Shown: positions 25,897 through 35,303, counted from the first letter of the stretch. The stretch: DNA of 64,000 bases from an uncultured Bacillaceae bacterium (GCA_947497585.1 CANMHG010000004.1:1-64000); one strand, 5' to 3'. Made by a program: numbers and translations. The notes: generated by a model not told the origin, from the sequence alone.

Positions 25897-27591
25897 ATGA
25901 ATTTTAATGATTTTAAGTATGTACGTCCCAATATGGAAGAAGTAGAAGCAAAGTTTACTAGTGTTTTAGAGAAGTTTACAAATGCTGCTACATTGGAAGA
26001 ACAAGATCTAGCAATGAAAGACGTAAATGAACTTCGTAACACAGTAGATACAATGTTCAATATTTGTTATGTTCGCCATACCATTGATACAAATGATGAA
26101 TTCTATAAAGAAGAAAATGACTTCTTAGATGAAATTCAACCAATTGCTCAAGGGTTAGTAACGAAATATTACAATGCATTGGTTAATTCTAAATTCAGAG
26201 TAGAGTTAGAAGAAAAGTGGGGGCATCAATTATTTGACCTTGCAGATGCACAATTAAAATCTTTCTCACCAGAAGTAGTAGAAGACCTTCAACAAGAGAA
26301 TAAGCTATCTTCTGAATATACTAAGTTAGTAGCTTCAGCAAAGATCTTCTTTGAAGGTGAAGAAAGAACGTTAGCTCAATTACAGCCTTTTGCTGAGTCA
26401 ACAGATCGCGAAATGCGTAAAAAAGCGAACGAGGTACGATTTAATTTCTTTAAAGAAAATGAAGCGAAATTTGATGAAATCTATGACAAGCTAGTGAAAG
26501 TACGTACAAAAATTGCGAAGAAACTAGGGTATAATAACTTTACTGAATTAGCTTATTTACGTCTTAACAGAACAGACTACAATGCAGACATGGTAGCAAA
26601 TTTCCGTAACCAAGTTAAGGAATTCATTGTACCTCTATCTACTAAACTAAAAGAGCGTCAACGTGAGCGTATCGGAGTAGATACATTAAAATATTACGAT
26701 GAAGGCTTTAAATTCAAGACAGGGAATGCAACTCCAAAAGGTAGCCCAGAATGGATCATTGAAAACGGGAAAAAGATGTATGACGAGTTATCAATTGAAA
26801 CAAGTGAATTCTTTGATTTCATGATTGATAATAATTTAATGGATCTTGTTGCGAAAAAAGGTAAAGCGAGTGGTGGATATTGTACATATATCCAAGACTA
26901 CAAGTCTCCTTATATTTTCTCTAACTTTAATGGTACATCTGGAGACATTGATGTATTAACTCATGAAGCGGGTCACGCGTTCCAAGTATATGAAAGCAGA
27001 CATTTTGAAGTACCAGAGTATAACTGGCCAACGTATGAGGCATGTGAAATTCATTCTATGAGTATGGAATTCTTTACATGGCCTTGGATGGAATTATTCT
27101 TTAAAGAAGACACAGATAAATATAAGTTCTCACACTTAAGTGAAGCACTTCAGTTCTTACCTTATGGTGTAGCAGTTGATGAGTTCCAACATTTTGTTTA
27201 TGACAATCCAGAGGCAACTCCACAGGAACGTAAGCAAGCATGGAGAGACATCGAGAACAAGTATATGCCTGGTAAAGATTATGATGGAAATGAGTACCTA
27301 GAAAATGGTGGTTTCTGGCAACGCCAAGGTCATATCTACTCAACACCTTTCTACTATATTGATTACACGTTAGCGCAAATTTGTGCGTTCCAATTCTGGA
27401 AGCGTTCAAGAGAAGAAAGTGAAGCTGCATGGCAGGATTACTTAAACCTATGTAAACAAGGTGGAAGCAAACCATTCCTAGAGCTTGTTGAGGTTGCTAA
27501 TCTCAAATCACCATTTGAAGATGGTTGCGTACAATCAGTGGTTGGTGTTATTGAAGACTGGTTAAACAGTGTGGATGATAAAAAACTATAA
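25897..27591 (+). CDS. M3-family oligoendopeptidase
   Basis: A 564-aa cytoplasmic zinc metallopeptidase. The HExxH motif is HEAGH at residues 356-360, and the third ligand region is EACEIHSMSMEFF. It belongs to the M3B PepF-like group that cleaves oligopeptides. I chose ATG 25897, with AAGGGTGGG upstream; the longest frame adds 22 poorly conserved residues. Single gene with its own terminator. Confidence 0.92.
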   Translation: MNFNDFKYVRPNMEEVEAKFTSVLEKFTNAATLEEQDLAMKDVNELRNTVDTMFNICYVRHTIDTNDEFYKEENDFLDEIQPIAQGLVTKYYNALVNSKFRVELEEKWGHQLFDLADAQLKSFSPEVVEDLQQENKLSSEYTKLVASAKIFFEGEERTLAQLQPFAESTDREMRKKANEVRFNFFKENEAKFDEIYDKLVKVRTKIAKKLGYNNFTELAYLRLNRTDYNADMVANFRNQVKEFIVPLSTKLKERQRERIGVDTLKYYDEGFKFKTGNATPKGSPEWIIENGKKMYDELSIETSEFFDFMIDNNLMDLVAKKGKASGGYCTYIQDYKSPYIFSNFNGTSGDIDVLTHEAGHAFQVYESRHFEVPEYNWPTYEACEIHSMSMEFFTWPWMELFFKEDTDKYKFSHLSEALQFLPYGVAVDEFQHFVYDNPEATPQERKQAWRDIENKYMPGKDYDGNEYLENGGFWQRQGHIYSTPFYYIDYTLAQICAFQFWKRSREESEAAWQDYLNLCKQGGSKPFLELVEVANLKSPFEDGCVQSVVGVIEDWLNSVDDKKL

Positions 27592-27600
27592 GTAAGGTGG

Positions 27601-27632
27601 AGGCTGTTAATCTTGTGTTAACAGCCTTTTTT
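27601..27632 (+). terminator. Terminator after M3 peptidase gene
   Basis: The stem AGGCTGTTAA/TTAACAGCCT is followed by T6. It lies only about 20 bp before the ribosome site of the next gene. Confidence 0.9.
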
Positions 27633-27651
27633 ACATAGGAGGTAATATACG

Positions 27652-28035
27652 TTGAAAAATTGTCCGTTGTGTAATGTTGAGTCGTTCGAAGGTCAAAAAG
27701 TTGTATTTGAAAATGATTATTGCTTATTTCTTCAAATGCCTCAGGAAGTATTAATTGGGTCAGGTCTTATTGTGCCGAGAGCACATAGAGAAACTTTATT
27801 TGAGTTAACAAAGCAAGAGTGGGATGCAACTTATGAGATTTTGCATGATGTGAAACAACTCCTTGACGAACAGCTTAATCCAAAAGGATACAATGTAGGC
27901 TGGAATTGTGGTGAGGTTGGAGGTCAGCATATATTTCATGCACATCTTCATGTTATCCCTAGATTTGCGGACGAGCCTTATGCGGGAAGAGGAATTAGGA
28001 GTTGGTTGAAGAGTGTGGAAAATAAAAGATGGTGA
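27652..28035 (+). CDS. HIT-family nucleotide hydrolase/transferase
   Basis: A 127-aa histidine-triad protein. The catalytic motif is HIFHAHLHVIPR, fitting H-x-H-x-H. An N-terminal CPLC pair (NCPLCNVES) may bind zinc, as in several HIT proteins. It probably hydrolyses small nucleotide conjugates. The start is TTG, with AGGAGGT at good spacing. Its stop codon lies in the hairpin that also terminates the convergent DUF4097 gene. Confidence 0.9.
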   Translation: MKNCPLCNVESFEGQKVVFENDYCLFLQMPQEVLIGSGLIVPRAHRETLFELTKQEWDATYEILHDVKQLLDEQLNPKGYNVGWNCGEVGGQHIFHAHLHVIPRFADEPYAGRGIRSWLKSVENKRW

Positions 28036-28056
28036 GTTCATTTGATAGAACTCACC
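28031..28056. terminator. Hairpin between convergent genes
   Basis: A perfect nine-base stem GGTGAGTTC/GAACTCACC. The T-rich tract on the minus strand suggests it mainly serves the DUF4097 gene. Confidence 0.7.
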
Positions 28057-28064
28057 TAGTCTGT

Positions 28065-28850
28065 TTAATTAAGATAAAAATCACCAGATGTTGTTTCGAC
28101 TTTTATTGAGGTACCTAATCCATCTCCTTTTTTCCCTAATATGAAACTCTCTGTAGAGTGCTCATATTGAAACCCGCTCGTTTCAACCTTTCCTTCCCCA
28201 GATTTCCCTGAGAATTCTAGTTTAAATGAGTCTATATCCATAGATAGAGTTACATCTCCGCTTGTCGCATTTAACTCCATGTTACCTCCATTGCTGTTGG
28301 AAGAAACAATATCACCACTCGTTGTTTCAATCAAAAAGTCTGAGGTTACTTTTAGGTTGTCAGTCACGATATCTCCAGAAGTAGCTGTTAGAAAGAGATT
28401 CTTGGTTGAAAGGTTAGTAGTTGTGATATCTCCAGATGATGTAGCTATTTCTAATTCCTCATACATCTTGGTAGGGACTTTGACAGTTAGTAATGTGCCT
28501 TTATTAATAGCAAATACAGTAAAGGATGGATGTTTTACTCGAGTAAGCTTAACTTGTAGTGTTTCACCTTTTTCAAAAATGTCCAACTCATAAGCATCTT
28601 TCATTTTTTCGCTAACTTCACCATTGAGTTCAATGGTAACAACATCTTTAGAATGAGGGATGACTTCTATATCTGTAGGTCCAGAAGTGATTTCAATGTT
28701 TTTAATATCGTGCCCATCGATGGAATGGTTTTCATTAAGTTCATTTAGTTCAGTTGAAAATGCCTCTGCACCTTCTGTGTAATAAATAAAGCTAGCACCA
28801 GATAATAGAACAACTAACATAAACAATAATCCATATCCAATATATTTCAT
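28065..28850 (-). CDS. DUF4097 beta-repeat membrane-anchored protein (LiaG-like)
   Basis: A 261-aa protein with one N-terminal membrane anchor (about 5-25) and a DUF4097 beta-helix-like domain built of repeats with the shape ATSGDI / TTSGDI (TSSGDITTTN, ATSGDIVTDN, TTSGDIVSSN, ATSGDVTLS, TTSGDFYLN). Proteins of this kind (LiaG, YvlB) are linked with cell-envelope stress operons; the molecular role is unknown. It is encoded just after a CPBP protease gene on the same strand, 16 bp apart, and divergent from a LiaSR-like system, so membership in that stimulon is likely but not shown. Confidence 0.85.
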   Translation of the reverse strand: MKYIGYGLLFMLVVLLSGASFIYYTEGAEAFSTELNELNENHSIDGHDIKNIEITSGPTDIEVIPHSKDVVTIELNGEVSEKMKDAYELDIFEKGETLQVKLTRVKHPSFTVFAINKGTLLTVKVPTKMYEELEIATSSGDITTTNLSTKNLFLTATSGDIVTDNLKVTSDFLIETTSGDIVSSNSNGGNMELNATSGDVTLSMDIDSFKLEFSGKSGEGKVETSGFQYEHSTESFILGKKGDGLGTSIKVETTSGDFYLN

Positions 28851-28866
28851 TATATGTTTTCTCCTT

Positions 28867-29715
28867 TTAATTTTTAGAATTCCAAAACTTCTTGAGATTT
28901 TCAGCAGGAGTTAAAATCCCGTTTTTCCCATAAAATAAATAGGTAAGGATCAAGAGTACTATGCTTAAGCCAATTTCATAGAATAGCTTATCTGCTGTAG
29001 TAACCTTAGTGTTTAATAGGACTAATGCTCCTTCTGAACCGTGTATGACTAAATCATTTACAAGGTTATGAGCTGCATGAACAATCGTTGCAACTGTTAG
29101 TGAACCGCTTTTTAGATAGATATAGGCATAAACAATGCCACCTTTAAACCAGCTTGCAGCTTTAAATGGGTCAAAATCACCCATCACAAAGTGTAGTGCC
29201 ATAAACAATACCGCTGAAATTAGAATCATGTTCACAATGTTAAATCTAGTAAGATTCATCATGAAGTATCCACGAGCCAAGACTTCCTCTTTCAGTGCTG
29301 CGAAGAACCAGCCAATCATTGCAATTCCTAGTAACCGATAAAAATCTATGGTTAAGATTTTTTTAAACGTAAATTGTGCCACTACAATGTTCAGCTGATC
29401 TAATATGAAAATAAAGCTCAACACACAGAGTAGTGAAAGTGCAGTTGCTAGTAGTGAAAAAACTACATCTTTTTTAGTAAGCCCAAAGCCTAGCTGCCAA
29501 GGATTCTTTTTATCAACCACTCGAATCAAAATGAAAAGTAAAACGGTATTCAAGACTCCCAAGGTAAAGTACATAGAGTGAGCAAAAAGAAAATCAGTTT
29601 TTAAATTTTCAAAGAGGTTTAAGTAAATTAAGACACCGACCATGGCTATGATAAGAACATTTGTTAAAAGAATAGAACTAAAGATTCGAAATGGTTTATT
29701 TAAGACGATTTGCAT
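28867..29715 (-). CDS. CPBP-family intramembrane metalloprotease
   Basis: A protein of about 282 residues with seven or eight hydrophobic segments. CPBP (Abi) motifs: EEVLARGYF (EExxxR), MALHFVMGD and HAAHNLVND. The family contains CAAX-prenyl-protease-like enzymes and bacteriocin-immunity proteins. I chose the ATG 12 codons into the longest frame, because AAAGGAG lies 11 bases upstream; the longer start would add residues that encode that ribosome site. It heads a two-gene unit with the DUF4097 gene, back to back with the kinase gene. Confidence 0.85.
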   Translation of the reverse strand: MQIVLNKPFRIFSSILLTNVLIIAMVGVLIYLNLFENLKTDFLFAHSMYFTLGVLNTVLLFILIRVVDKKNPWQLGFGLTKKDVVFSLLATALSLLCVLSFIFILDQLNIVVAQFTFKKILTIDFYRLLGIAMIGWFFAALKEEVLARGYFMMNLTRFNIVNMILISAVLFMALHFVMGDFDPFKAASWFKGGIVYAYIYLKSGSLTVATIVHAAHNLVNDLVIHGSEGALVLLNTKVTTADKLFYEIGLSIVLLILTYLFYGKNGILTPAENLKKFWNSKN

Positions 29716-29881
29716 TTTTATCAGCTCTCCTTTGTTTCTTTCTATACTCATCTTATAAAGAAAAAGTCATATGACCGTAGTGAAGATGGTCATGACTTTT
29801 TATAATGGTTAACTGTACCAATTTTCTGATATCTAGTAATATAGTAAATAACTAAACAGTAAAGATTGGTTGTGTTGTTGA

Positions 29882-31072
29882 TTGAATCGAGCACGATGGA
29901 TGTGGATTGATTGGCTTATTTTTTCATTAAGATGTGGGTGGTACGGAACTGGATTAACGTATTATTACGTGTATATGGAGAGGTTAGGTGAGCTTTCATA
30001 CATAGAATTTGCCGCAATTGTATCGATTGGTTTTTTCATACCTTTGTTATTTTGGCGTCCAGGGTATCGAAATCCTACTCTTTATGCCATAGCTGAACTT
30101 TTCGTATCAGGTGGATTTTCTATTTATCTAAATATATATTTAGGAATTAATTTAAGTTCTTCTATTATTTTGATGCCGATATTAATGGTTGGGTATTTGA
30201 TGACGAAAAAAACAGCACCATGGGTAATACCTGTCTTTGTCATTCTTTTACCAGCAAACCGTTACTGGACCATCGACAATCAGTTTGCATTTTACTTGCA
30301 ATACATAGATGTTCTTATCTTTTTTGTCATCGGTTTGGGCTTTAATCTGATCACCAAGTCCCAAAAGAAATATAAGTTTTTATTAGAAGAAAATGTGAAA
30401 CAGCTTGAATTGATTGAGCAGCAGAACAGGGCCCTTGAACAATATTCGGCTGAAGTTGAAAAACTAGCACTGGTTGAGGAGAGAAATCGAATGGCACGGG
30501 ATCTTCATGATTCAATTGGCCATCATTTTACATCAGTCACAGTTGGACTTGACGCGATTTCCTATATGATTGAAAGTCAGCCTAAGTTAGCTGCTGAAAA
30601 AGTGAGAGGCCTTGCGGAGGTGGCGAGAACGGGTTTGACAGAAGTGAGGAGAACAATTCATCAAATTGCTCCTTCAGAAGAGAATGAGCTCCTTACAACT
30701 CAACTAGAAAAACTAGTGAACGAATTTGGAGAGCATACGAATACTGAGGTAAAGTTTAAGGTTGAAGGGGATGAACCAGACTTATCACCGCACTCGAAGC
30801 TATTATTCGTGCGATGTCTTCAGGAATGTATGACCAACGCGAAAAGACATGGTGATGCTTTGTTTATCAGTGTAGCTGTCCTTTTTTTAGAGAAGGATGT
30901 TCAGTTGGTGGTATTCAACAATGGTAAAGGAATGGATACGGAAAAGTTTGGGTTTGGACTAACAATGATGAAAAATCGATTAGAGGAAAAAAACGGACTA
31001 CTAACGATTGAAAGTAATGGAATAGAAGGGGTAACAGTCATTTGTAGTTTGCCAGTAGGAGGGAAGCGATGA
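29882..31072 (+). CDS. NarL-group sensor histidine kinase (LiaS/DesK-like)
   Basis: A 396-aa kinase with five or six hydrophobic segments in residues 8-155, then a coiled region and a HisKA_3 domain: phosphoacceptor His209 in RMARDLHDSIGHHFTS. The ATPase domain has the N box RCLQECMTNAKRHG and FGFGLTMMKNRLEE. With no large extracellular part it is an intramembrane-sensing type, like LiaS, BceS-type or DesK kinases. The TTG start has only a weak ribosome site; ATG 29897 is possible. Its stop overlaps the regulator start. Confidence 0.88.
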   Translation: MNRARWMWIDWLIFSLRCGWYGTGLTYYYVYMERLGELSYIEFAAIVSIGFFIPLLFWRPGYRNPTLYAIAELFVSGGFSIYLNIYLGINLSSSIILMPILMVGYLMTKKTAPWVIPVFVILLPANRYWTIDNQFAFYLQYIDVLIFFVIGLGFNLITKSQKKYKFLLEENVKQLELIEQQNRALEQYSAEVEKLALVEERNRMARDLHDSIGHHFTSVTVGLDAISYMIESQPKLAAEKVRGLAEVARTGLTEVRRTIHQIAPSEENELLTTQLEKLVNEFGEHTNTEVKFKVEGDEPDLSPHSKLLFVRCLQECMTNAKRHGDALFISVAVLFLEKDVQLVVFNNGKGMDTEKFGFGLTMMKNRLEEKNGLLTIESNGIEGVTVICSLPVGGKR

Positions 31073-31722
31073 AGCACATTAAGTTACTGCTTGTTGATGA
31101 CCAAGAGCTGATTAGAGAAAGTCTAGCTTTTGTCTTAAATACAGATGAAGAAATAGAAGTAGTCGGTTTAGCAGGAAATGGTCAGGAAGCCATTAATCTT
31201 TGTGAGAAGTTGAGGCCAACGATTGTGTTAATGGATATTCAGATGCCTGTTTTGAATGGGATTGAAGCTACGAAGCAGATTAAACAACAGTGGCCTGAAA
31301 CGAAGGTTATGATCTTAACAACTTTTCAAGAAGTAGAACATGTGGTTGAAGCCTTAGCAATTGGTGCAGAAGGATATTTACTTAAGGCGATTCACCCGAA
31401 GGACTTAATCTCAGGGATAAAGCAAGTTCATAATAATGGAACACTTCTTTCGCAGAATCTAGCTAGAGCCTTGGTGGAGCAAATCCAACATCCAAAGGAA
31501 GCTATTGATAAAACCGTGAAATTATCAAATTATGGACTTACAGAACGTGAAGAGCAAATTCTTAAGTGTCTTGCACAAGGGCTAAGTAATAAACAGATTT
31601 CAGAAAGACTTTTTCTATCAGAAGGAACGGTGAAAAACTATATATCTAGTATTTATCATAAACTAGATGTAAAAGATCGGTATCAAGCTGCTTTAAAAGC
31701 TAAGGAAGAGGATATTGTATAA
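31069..31722 (+). CDS. NarL/LuxR-type response regulator
   Basis: A 217-aa regulator. The receiver domain has Asp10/11, phosphoacceptor Asp56 (LMDIQMPVLNG), Thr in ILTTFQE and Lys in YLLKAI. The C-terminal LuxR helix-turn-helix is LTEREEQILKCLAQGLSNKQISERLFLSEGTVKNYISSIYHKL. It overlaps the kinase gene by an ATGA junction and is its cognate partner. Probable targets are the divergent CPBP-DUF4097 genes or its own operon, an inference from position. Confidence 0.93.
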   Translation: MKHIKLLLVDDQELIRESLAFVLNTDEEIEVVGLAGNGQEAINLCEKLRPTIVLMDIQMPVLNGIEATKQIKQQWPETKVMILTTFQEVEHVVEALAIGAEGYLLKAIHPKDLISGIKQVHNNGTLLSQNLARALVEQIQHPKEAIDKTVKLSNYGLTEREEQILKCLAQGLSNKQISERLFLSEGTVKNYISSIYHKLDVKDRYQAALKAKEEDIV

Positions 31723-31740
31723 CGAGAGGGGATGAACGTT

Positions 31741-33399
31741 ATGAATTATGATGTGATTGTAGTTGGAGCCGGTCTTGCTGGTTTAGTTGCAACAGCAGAA
31801 ATTGCAGATGCGGGTAAAAAAGTACTTCTCTTAGACCAAGAACCTGAAAGCTCATTTGGTGGGCAAGCATGGTGGTCGTTTGGAGGATTGTTTTTAGTAG
31901 ATTCTCCTGAGCAGAGACGAATGGGAATTAAAGATTCAAAAGAATTAGCATTACAGGATTGGATGGGAACAGCTAGTTTTGATCGTGAAGAGGATGAAGA
32001 CTACTGGGCAAAGAAGTGGGCAGAGGCCTATGTTGAATTTGCATCAGGAGAAAAAAGAGCTTGGCTTTATGAGATGGGAGTACGCTTTTTTCCAGTGGTC
32101 GGCTGGGCAGAAAGAGGTGGCTATCTAGCTGAAGGGCATGGAAATTCAGTACCTCGCTTTCATATCGTTTGGGGAACAGGTCCAGGGATTGTGGCTCCTT
32201 TTGAAAAAAGAGTTCGAGAGCATATGAAAAATGGATTGGTAGATTACAAGCCTCGTCATCGTGTAAACAAGCTTTTGACAAGTAATGGAGCGGTTGTTGG
32301 TGTGAGTGGTTCTGTACTAATACCAAGTTCGGCTGGACGGGGTGAAGCAAGCTCAAGGGAAGTAATTGGTGATTTTGAATACCATGCCCAAGCTGTTGCA
32401 GTTACGAGTGGTGGCATTGGAGCGAATCATGAACTAATTCGAAAAAACTGGCCAAGCCGATTAGGAGAGCCTCCTAAGAATATGTTATCAGGTGTGCCGG
32501 ACCATGTAGATGGAAGAATGCTTGCGATTACGGAAGAAGCAGGAGGACGTATCGTTAACCGTGATCGGATGTGGCATTATACGGAAGGAATTAAAAACTA
32601 TGATCCTGTTTGGAATAAGCATGGAATCCGGATTTTACCAGGACCGTCTTCGATATGGTTAGATGCTCGTGGTCGCCGTTTTCCTGCTCCGAATTTCCCT
32701 GGATTTGATACGTTGGGAACACTGGATGCGATCCAAAAAACGGGCTATGACTATTCTTGGTTTATTTTAACGCAAAAGATTATCGAAAAAGAGTTTGCAC
32801 TTTCGGGCTCTGAACAAAACCCAGATTTAACAGGTAAGAGTATTCGCAAAGTATTGAAGCGTGCTCTACCAGGTGCTCCTGGTCCGGTTCAGGCATTTAT
32901 GGACAAAGGAGAAGACTTTGTCATTGCTAGTAATCTTGCAGAGCTTGTTGAGGGAATGAACAAGTTAACGGATGAGACGTTATTGAGTTTTGAAGAAATT
33001 GAACGTCAGATTAAAGCGCGTGACCGTGAGATTGATAATACGTTTACGAAGGATTTGCAGATAACAGCGATTAGAGGAGCAAGAAATTATCTTGGAGATA
33101 AACTTATTCGTGTGGCACCTCCGCATAAAATCCTTGATCCGAAAAATGGTCCTCTTATTGCGGTTCGGTTAAATATTGTAAGCCGGAAAACGTTAGGTGG
33201 CTTACAGACGAATTTGTCAGGGCAGGTGTTAAATTCTGTGGGAGAAGTGGTCCCAGGTTTATATGCGGCTGGTGAGGTTGCAGGCTTTGGTGGTGGTGGA
33301 GTCCATGGATATCGTGCCCTGGAAGGAACGTTTGTAGGTGGATGTTTGTTTAGTGGTCGTGTAGCAGGGCGTGCGATTGCTGAGGGATTGAGATCGTGA
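31741..33399 (+). CDS. FAD-binding dehydrogenase (flavocytochrome c / ketosteroid dehydrogenase-like)
   Basis: A 552-aa flavoprotein of the FAD_binding_2 family. It has the N-terminal motif VIVVGAGLAGLVATAEIADAGKKVLLLDQ, the FAD loop SSFGGQAWWSFGG, and the C-terminal FAD contact GLYAAGEVAGFGGGGVHGYRALEGTFVGGCLFSGR. It is known mainly as a conserved putative dehydrogenase of actinobacteria and bacilli; the substrate is unknown. I chose ATG 31741, with GAGGGG nine bases upstream; the ATG at 31732 sits too near that site. It follows the response regulator by 18 bp and may be in its operon. Confidence 0.85.
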   Translation: MNYDVIVVGAGLAGLVATAEIADAGKKVLLLDQEPESSFGGQAWWSFGGLFLVDSPEQRRMGIKDSKELALQDWMGTASFDREEDEDYWAKKWAEAYVEFASGEKRAWLYEMGVRFFPVVGWAERGGYLAEGHGNSVPRFHIVWGTGPGIVAPFEKRVREHMKNGLVDYKPRHRVNKLLTSNGAVVGVSGSVLIPSSAGRGEASSREVIGDFEYHAQAVAVTSGGIGANHELIRKNWPSRLGEPPKNMLSGVPDHVDGRMLAITEEAGGRIVNRDRMWHYTEGIKNYDPVWNKHGIRILPGPSSIWLDARGRRFPAPNFPGFDTLGTLDAIQKTGYDYSWFILTQKIIEKEFALSGSEQNPDLTGKSIRKVLKRALPGAPGPVQAFMDKGEDFVIASNLAELVEGMNKLTDETLLSFEEIERQIKARDREIDNTFTKDLQITAIRGARNYLGDKLIRVAPPHKILDPKNGPLIAVRLNIVSRKTLGGLQTNLSGQVLNSVGEVVPGLYAAGEVAGFGGGGVHGYRALEGTFVGGCLFSGRVAGRAIAEGLRS

Positions 33400-33408
33400 A
33401 TTCGGAGG

Positions 33409-33445
33409 AAAAACTGCGTCGAAGGGTGATGCAGTTTTTTATTTT
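33409..33445 (+). terminator. Terminator after FAD dehydrogenase gene
   Basis: The stem AAAAACTGC/GCAGTTTTT with a 13-base loop and T run. Confidence 0.9.
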
Positions 33446-33481
33446 GCTGAAACGACTAAGGCATCAGGAAAATAACTTGAG

Positions 33482-33765
33482 TTGTGCTATATCGATTTAT
33501 TGACCTAAAGTTGAGGGTATTTGGGAAATATAAGCCGATAAACTGGTTTATCGACGTATAGTTGGGGTATATGCAGAAAAAATCTGCCGATAAAACTTTT
33601 TATCGGTCTATAGATGAGGGAAGTTCGGAAAATATAAGCCGATAAAGTTGTTTATCGGCATACAGATGAGGGAAATTCGAAAAACATAGCCGATAAAACT
33701 ATTTATCAGCCTATAGATAAGGTATTCTCCAAAAACAACAGCCGATAAACTGTTTAACGAGTCCA
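33482..33765. repeat. 52-bp tandem palindromic array 2
   Basis: The palindrome GCCGATAAA-N4-TTTATCGGC, or a close variant, begins at 33534, 33586, 33638, 33689 and 33741, with a degenerate unit before (about 33482). The spacing is 51-52 bp. Between palindromes is a semi-conserved tail (TATAGATGAGGGAANTTCG). There is no ORF. The sequence differs from arrays 1 and 3, but the period and the TAAA-N4-TTTA core are the same. The rest of the gap, 33766-33952, holds nothing clear apart from the ribosome site and a Spo0A-like heptamer at 33925. Confidence 0.93.
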
Positions 33766-33952
33766 CTATATCGTTTTCTTTGGAAAAAGGAGCTCGCATA
33801 AATACTAGACTAGGTAAATAGCCACCCCGAAAAAACCCGACTAAGTCACTAGTTTGATAGAAAAAGATAAGTGTTTTCACCCATTGGAAAAATACCCCTT
33901 GATTAGTAAAATTTATAGTGGAAATTCGACAAATATTGAGGGGAAGTCGGTT

Positions 33953-35092
33953 ATGGAGCAGGGACAGCAGGAAACACGAAAACAGAGATATCAAAAAATG
34001 AAAAAAGGTAGGAAAGTCACCCTAAGCTTAAAACCAGTAATTGTTATTACTCTAGTGCTTGGGATGTGTCTATTTGCACTTCTACCGGATACAATTACCC
34101 TACATAAGCCTAAGTTGCTTCAAAGTGAGCAATTGGTAGCCGCCGAATCACATCAAAGCACCAAGCAAATTCAACGAACTAGCACTCGAAGTAATGGCGA
34201 AATGGTGATTGACCATAAGGTGTCTAAAGGCGAAACAATCTTTAGCATAAGTAAGAGATATTATAATAGTAATCATACAGATAAAATACTTTCCTATAAT
34301 GGAATAACGAAACCTGAGGAGCAAGTGAAACAGGGGATGATTCTTTCCATTCCAAACCCAGAGTTTTTAGCAATCCATAATGTGAAAAAGGGAGAAACTT
34401 TATTTAGTATTTCAAATCTTTATTTTTCAAGAACAAACATAACTGACTATATTAAGAATGCGAATAAAATCAAGGACCCTTCAACAGACATAAAAGTAGG
34501 AATGAAAATACTAATTCCAGCCCGTGAACAGTTGGTTCTTCATACAGTCAAGGAAAAAGAAACTTTATATGGAATGATGTCTACCTATTATGAACTCGCT
34601 AGCTATCAGAAACAATTAGCAGATCATAACGACATCCATGATCCTTCAACAGACCTAAAGGTAGGTATGGATCTTAAAGTACCTAACCTATATCATATTC
34701 AAATGCTTGATAAGAATGAGCGAATTGAAATAGATACCACTACGAATCTACTGACCTATTATAAGAACAATAAGGAAGTTCTAAAAACAAAGGTTGCGAC
34801 AGGAAAGAATAATCTTACCCCAAAGGGTACATTTGAGATTGTATTAAAGCTAAAAAACCCGACCTACACACCTAAAAAAATTGCAGGTGGTGCTGCAAAT
34901 AATCCTCTAGGTACAAGATGGATAGGCTTAAATATAAATGGTACCGAGGGTAGGACCTATGGAATTCATGGTACAAATAATCCTTCTTCCATTGGGTCTA
35001 ATGCATCTATTGGATGTATCCGATTGGAGAACAAAAAGGTTGAGTGGCTGTTTGATCAAGTATCTGAAGGCACATTGGTTATTATTAGATAA
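33953..35092 (+). CDS. Triple-LysM L,D-transpeptidase (YkuD domain)
   Basis: A 379-aa envelope protein. A basic N-terminus is followed by one membrane segment (about 26-46), with no clear cleavage site, so it is probably membrane-anchored. Three LysM modules lie at about 85-130, 135-185 and 190-240 (HKVSKGETIFSISKRYY, HNVKKGETLFSISNLYF, HTVKEKETLYGMMSTYY). The C-terminal YkuD catalytic domain has His339 and Cys355 in HGT...SIGCIRL. L,D-transpeptidases crosslink peptidoglycan with 3-3 bonds. ATG 33953 has GAGGGGAA upstream; the frame is open for 33 more codons through array-flanking DNA. Confidence 0.9.
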   Translation: MEQGQQETRKQRYQKMKKGRKVTLSLKPVIVITLVLGMCLFALLPDTITLHKPKLLQSEQLVAAESHQSTKQIQRTSTRSNGEMVIDHKVSKGETIFSISKRYYNSNHTDKILSYNGITKPEEQVKQGMILSIPNPEFLAIHNVKKGETLFSISNLYFSRTNITDYIKNANKIKDPSTDIKVGMKILIPAREQLVLHTVKEKETLYGMMSTYYELASYQKQLADHNDIHDPSTDLKVGMDLKVPNLYHIQMLDKNERIEIDTTTNLLTYYKNNKEVLKTKVATGKNNLTPKGTFEIVLKLKNPTYTPKKIAGGAANNPLGTRWIGLNINGTEGRTYGIHGTNNPSSIGSNASIGCIRLENKKVEWLFDQVSEGTLVIIR

Positions 35093-35096
35093 TATG

Positions 35097-35134
35097 AAAG
35101 GGGCTACTATACTCACGAGTTTAGTAGCCCTTTT
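35097..35134 (+). terminator. Terminator after L,D-transpeptidase gene
   Basis: The stem GGGCTACTA/TAGTAGCCC with flanking A and T tracts. It may also serve the convergent small gene. Confidence 0.9.
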
Positions 35135-35138
35135 GGTT

Positions 35139-35303
35139 TTAAAACAGAAGATACTTTAGCTTTTGACCAAAGCCTTTTTTTGTTAAAGTTTGTTTTGGCT
35201 CTGGAAGTAAGTAATCATGTTTCACGATAATTCTTTGATTTTGTTCCATTTCTGTACGCTCAAGATCCCAGATCATTTTATATAAAAGGTCGTTTAATAA
35301 CAT
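35139..35303 (-). CDS. Small charged protein of unknown function
   Basis: A 54-residue ORF starting MLLNDLLYKMIWDLER and ending KKGFGQKLKYLLF, with a GGGAG site eight to ten bases before its ATG. Codon use looks like that of neighbouring genes and it fills the gap between terminator and promoter region neatly. No known family recognised; amphipathic helices at both ends are likely. Confidence 0.6.
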   Translation of the reverse strand: MLLNDLLYKMIWDLERTEMEQNQRIIVKHDYLLPEPKQTLTKKGFGQKLKYLLF

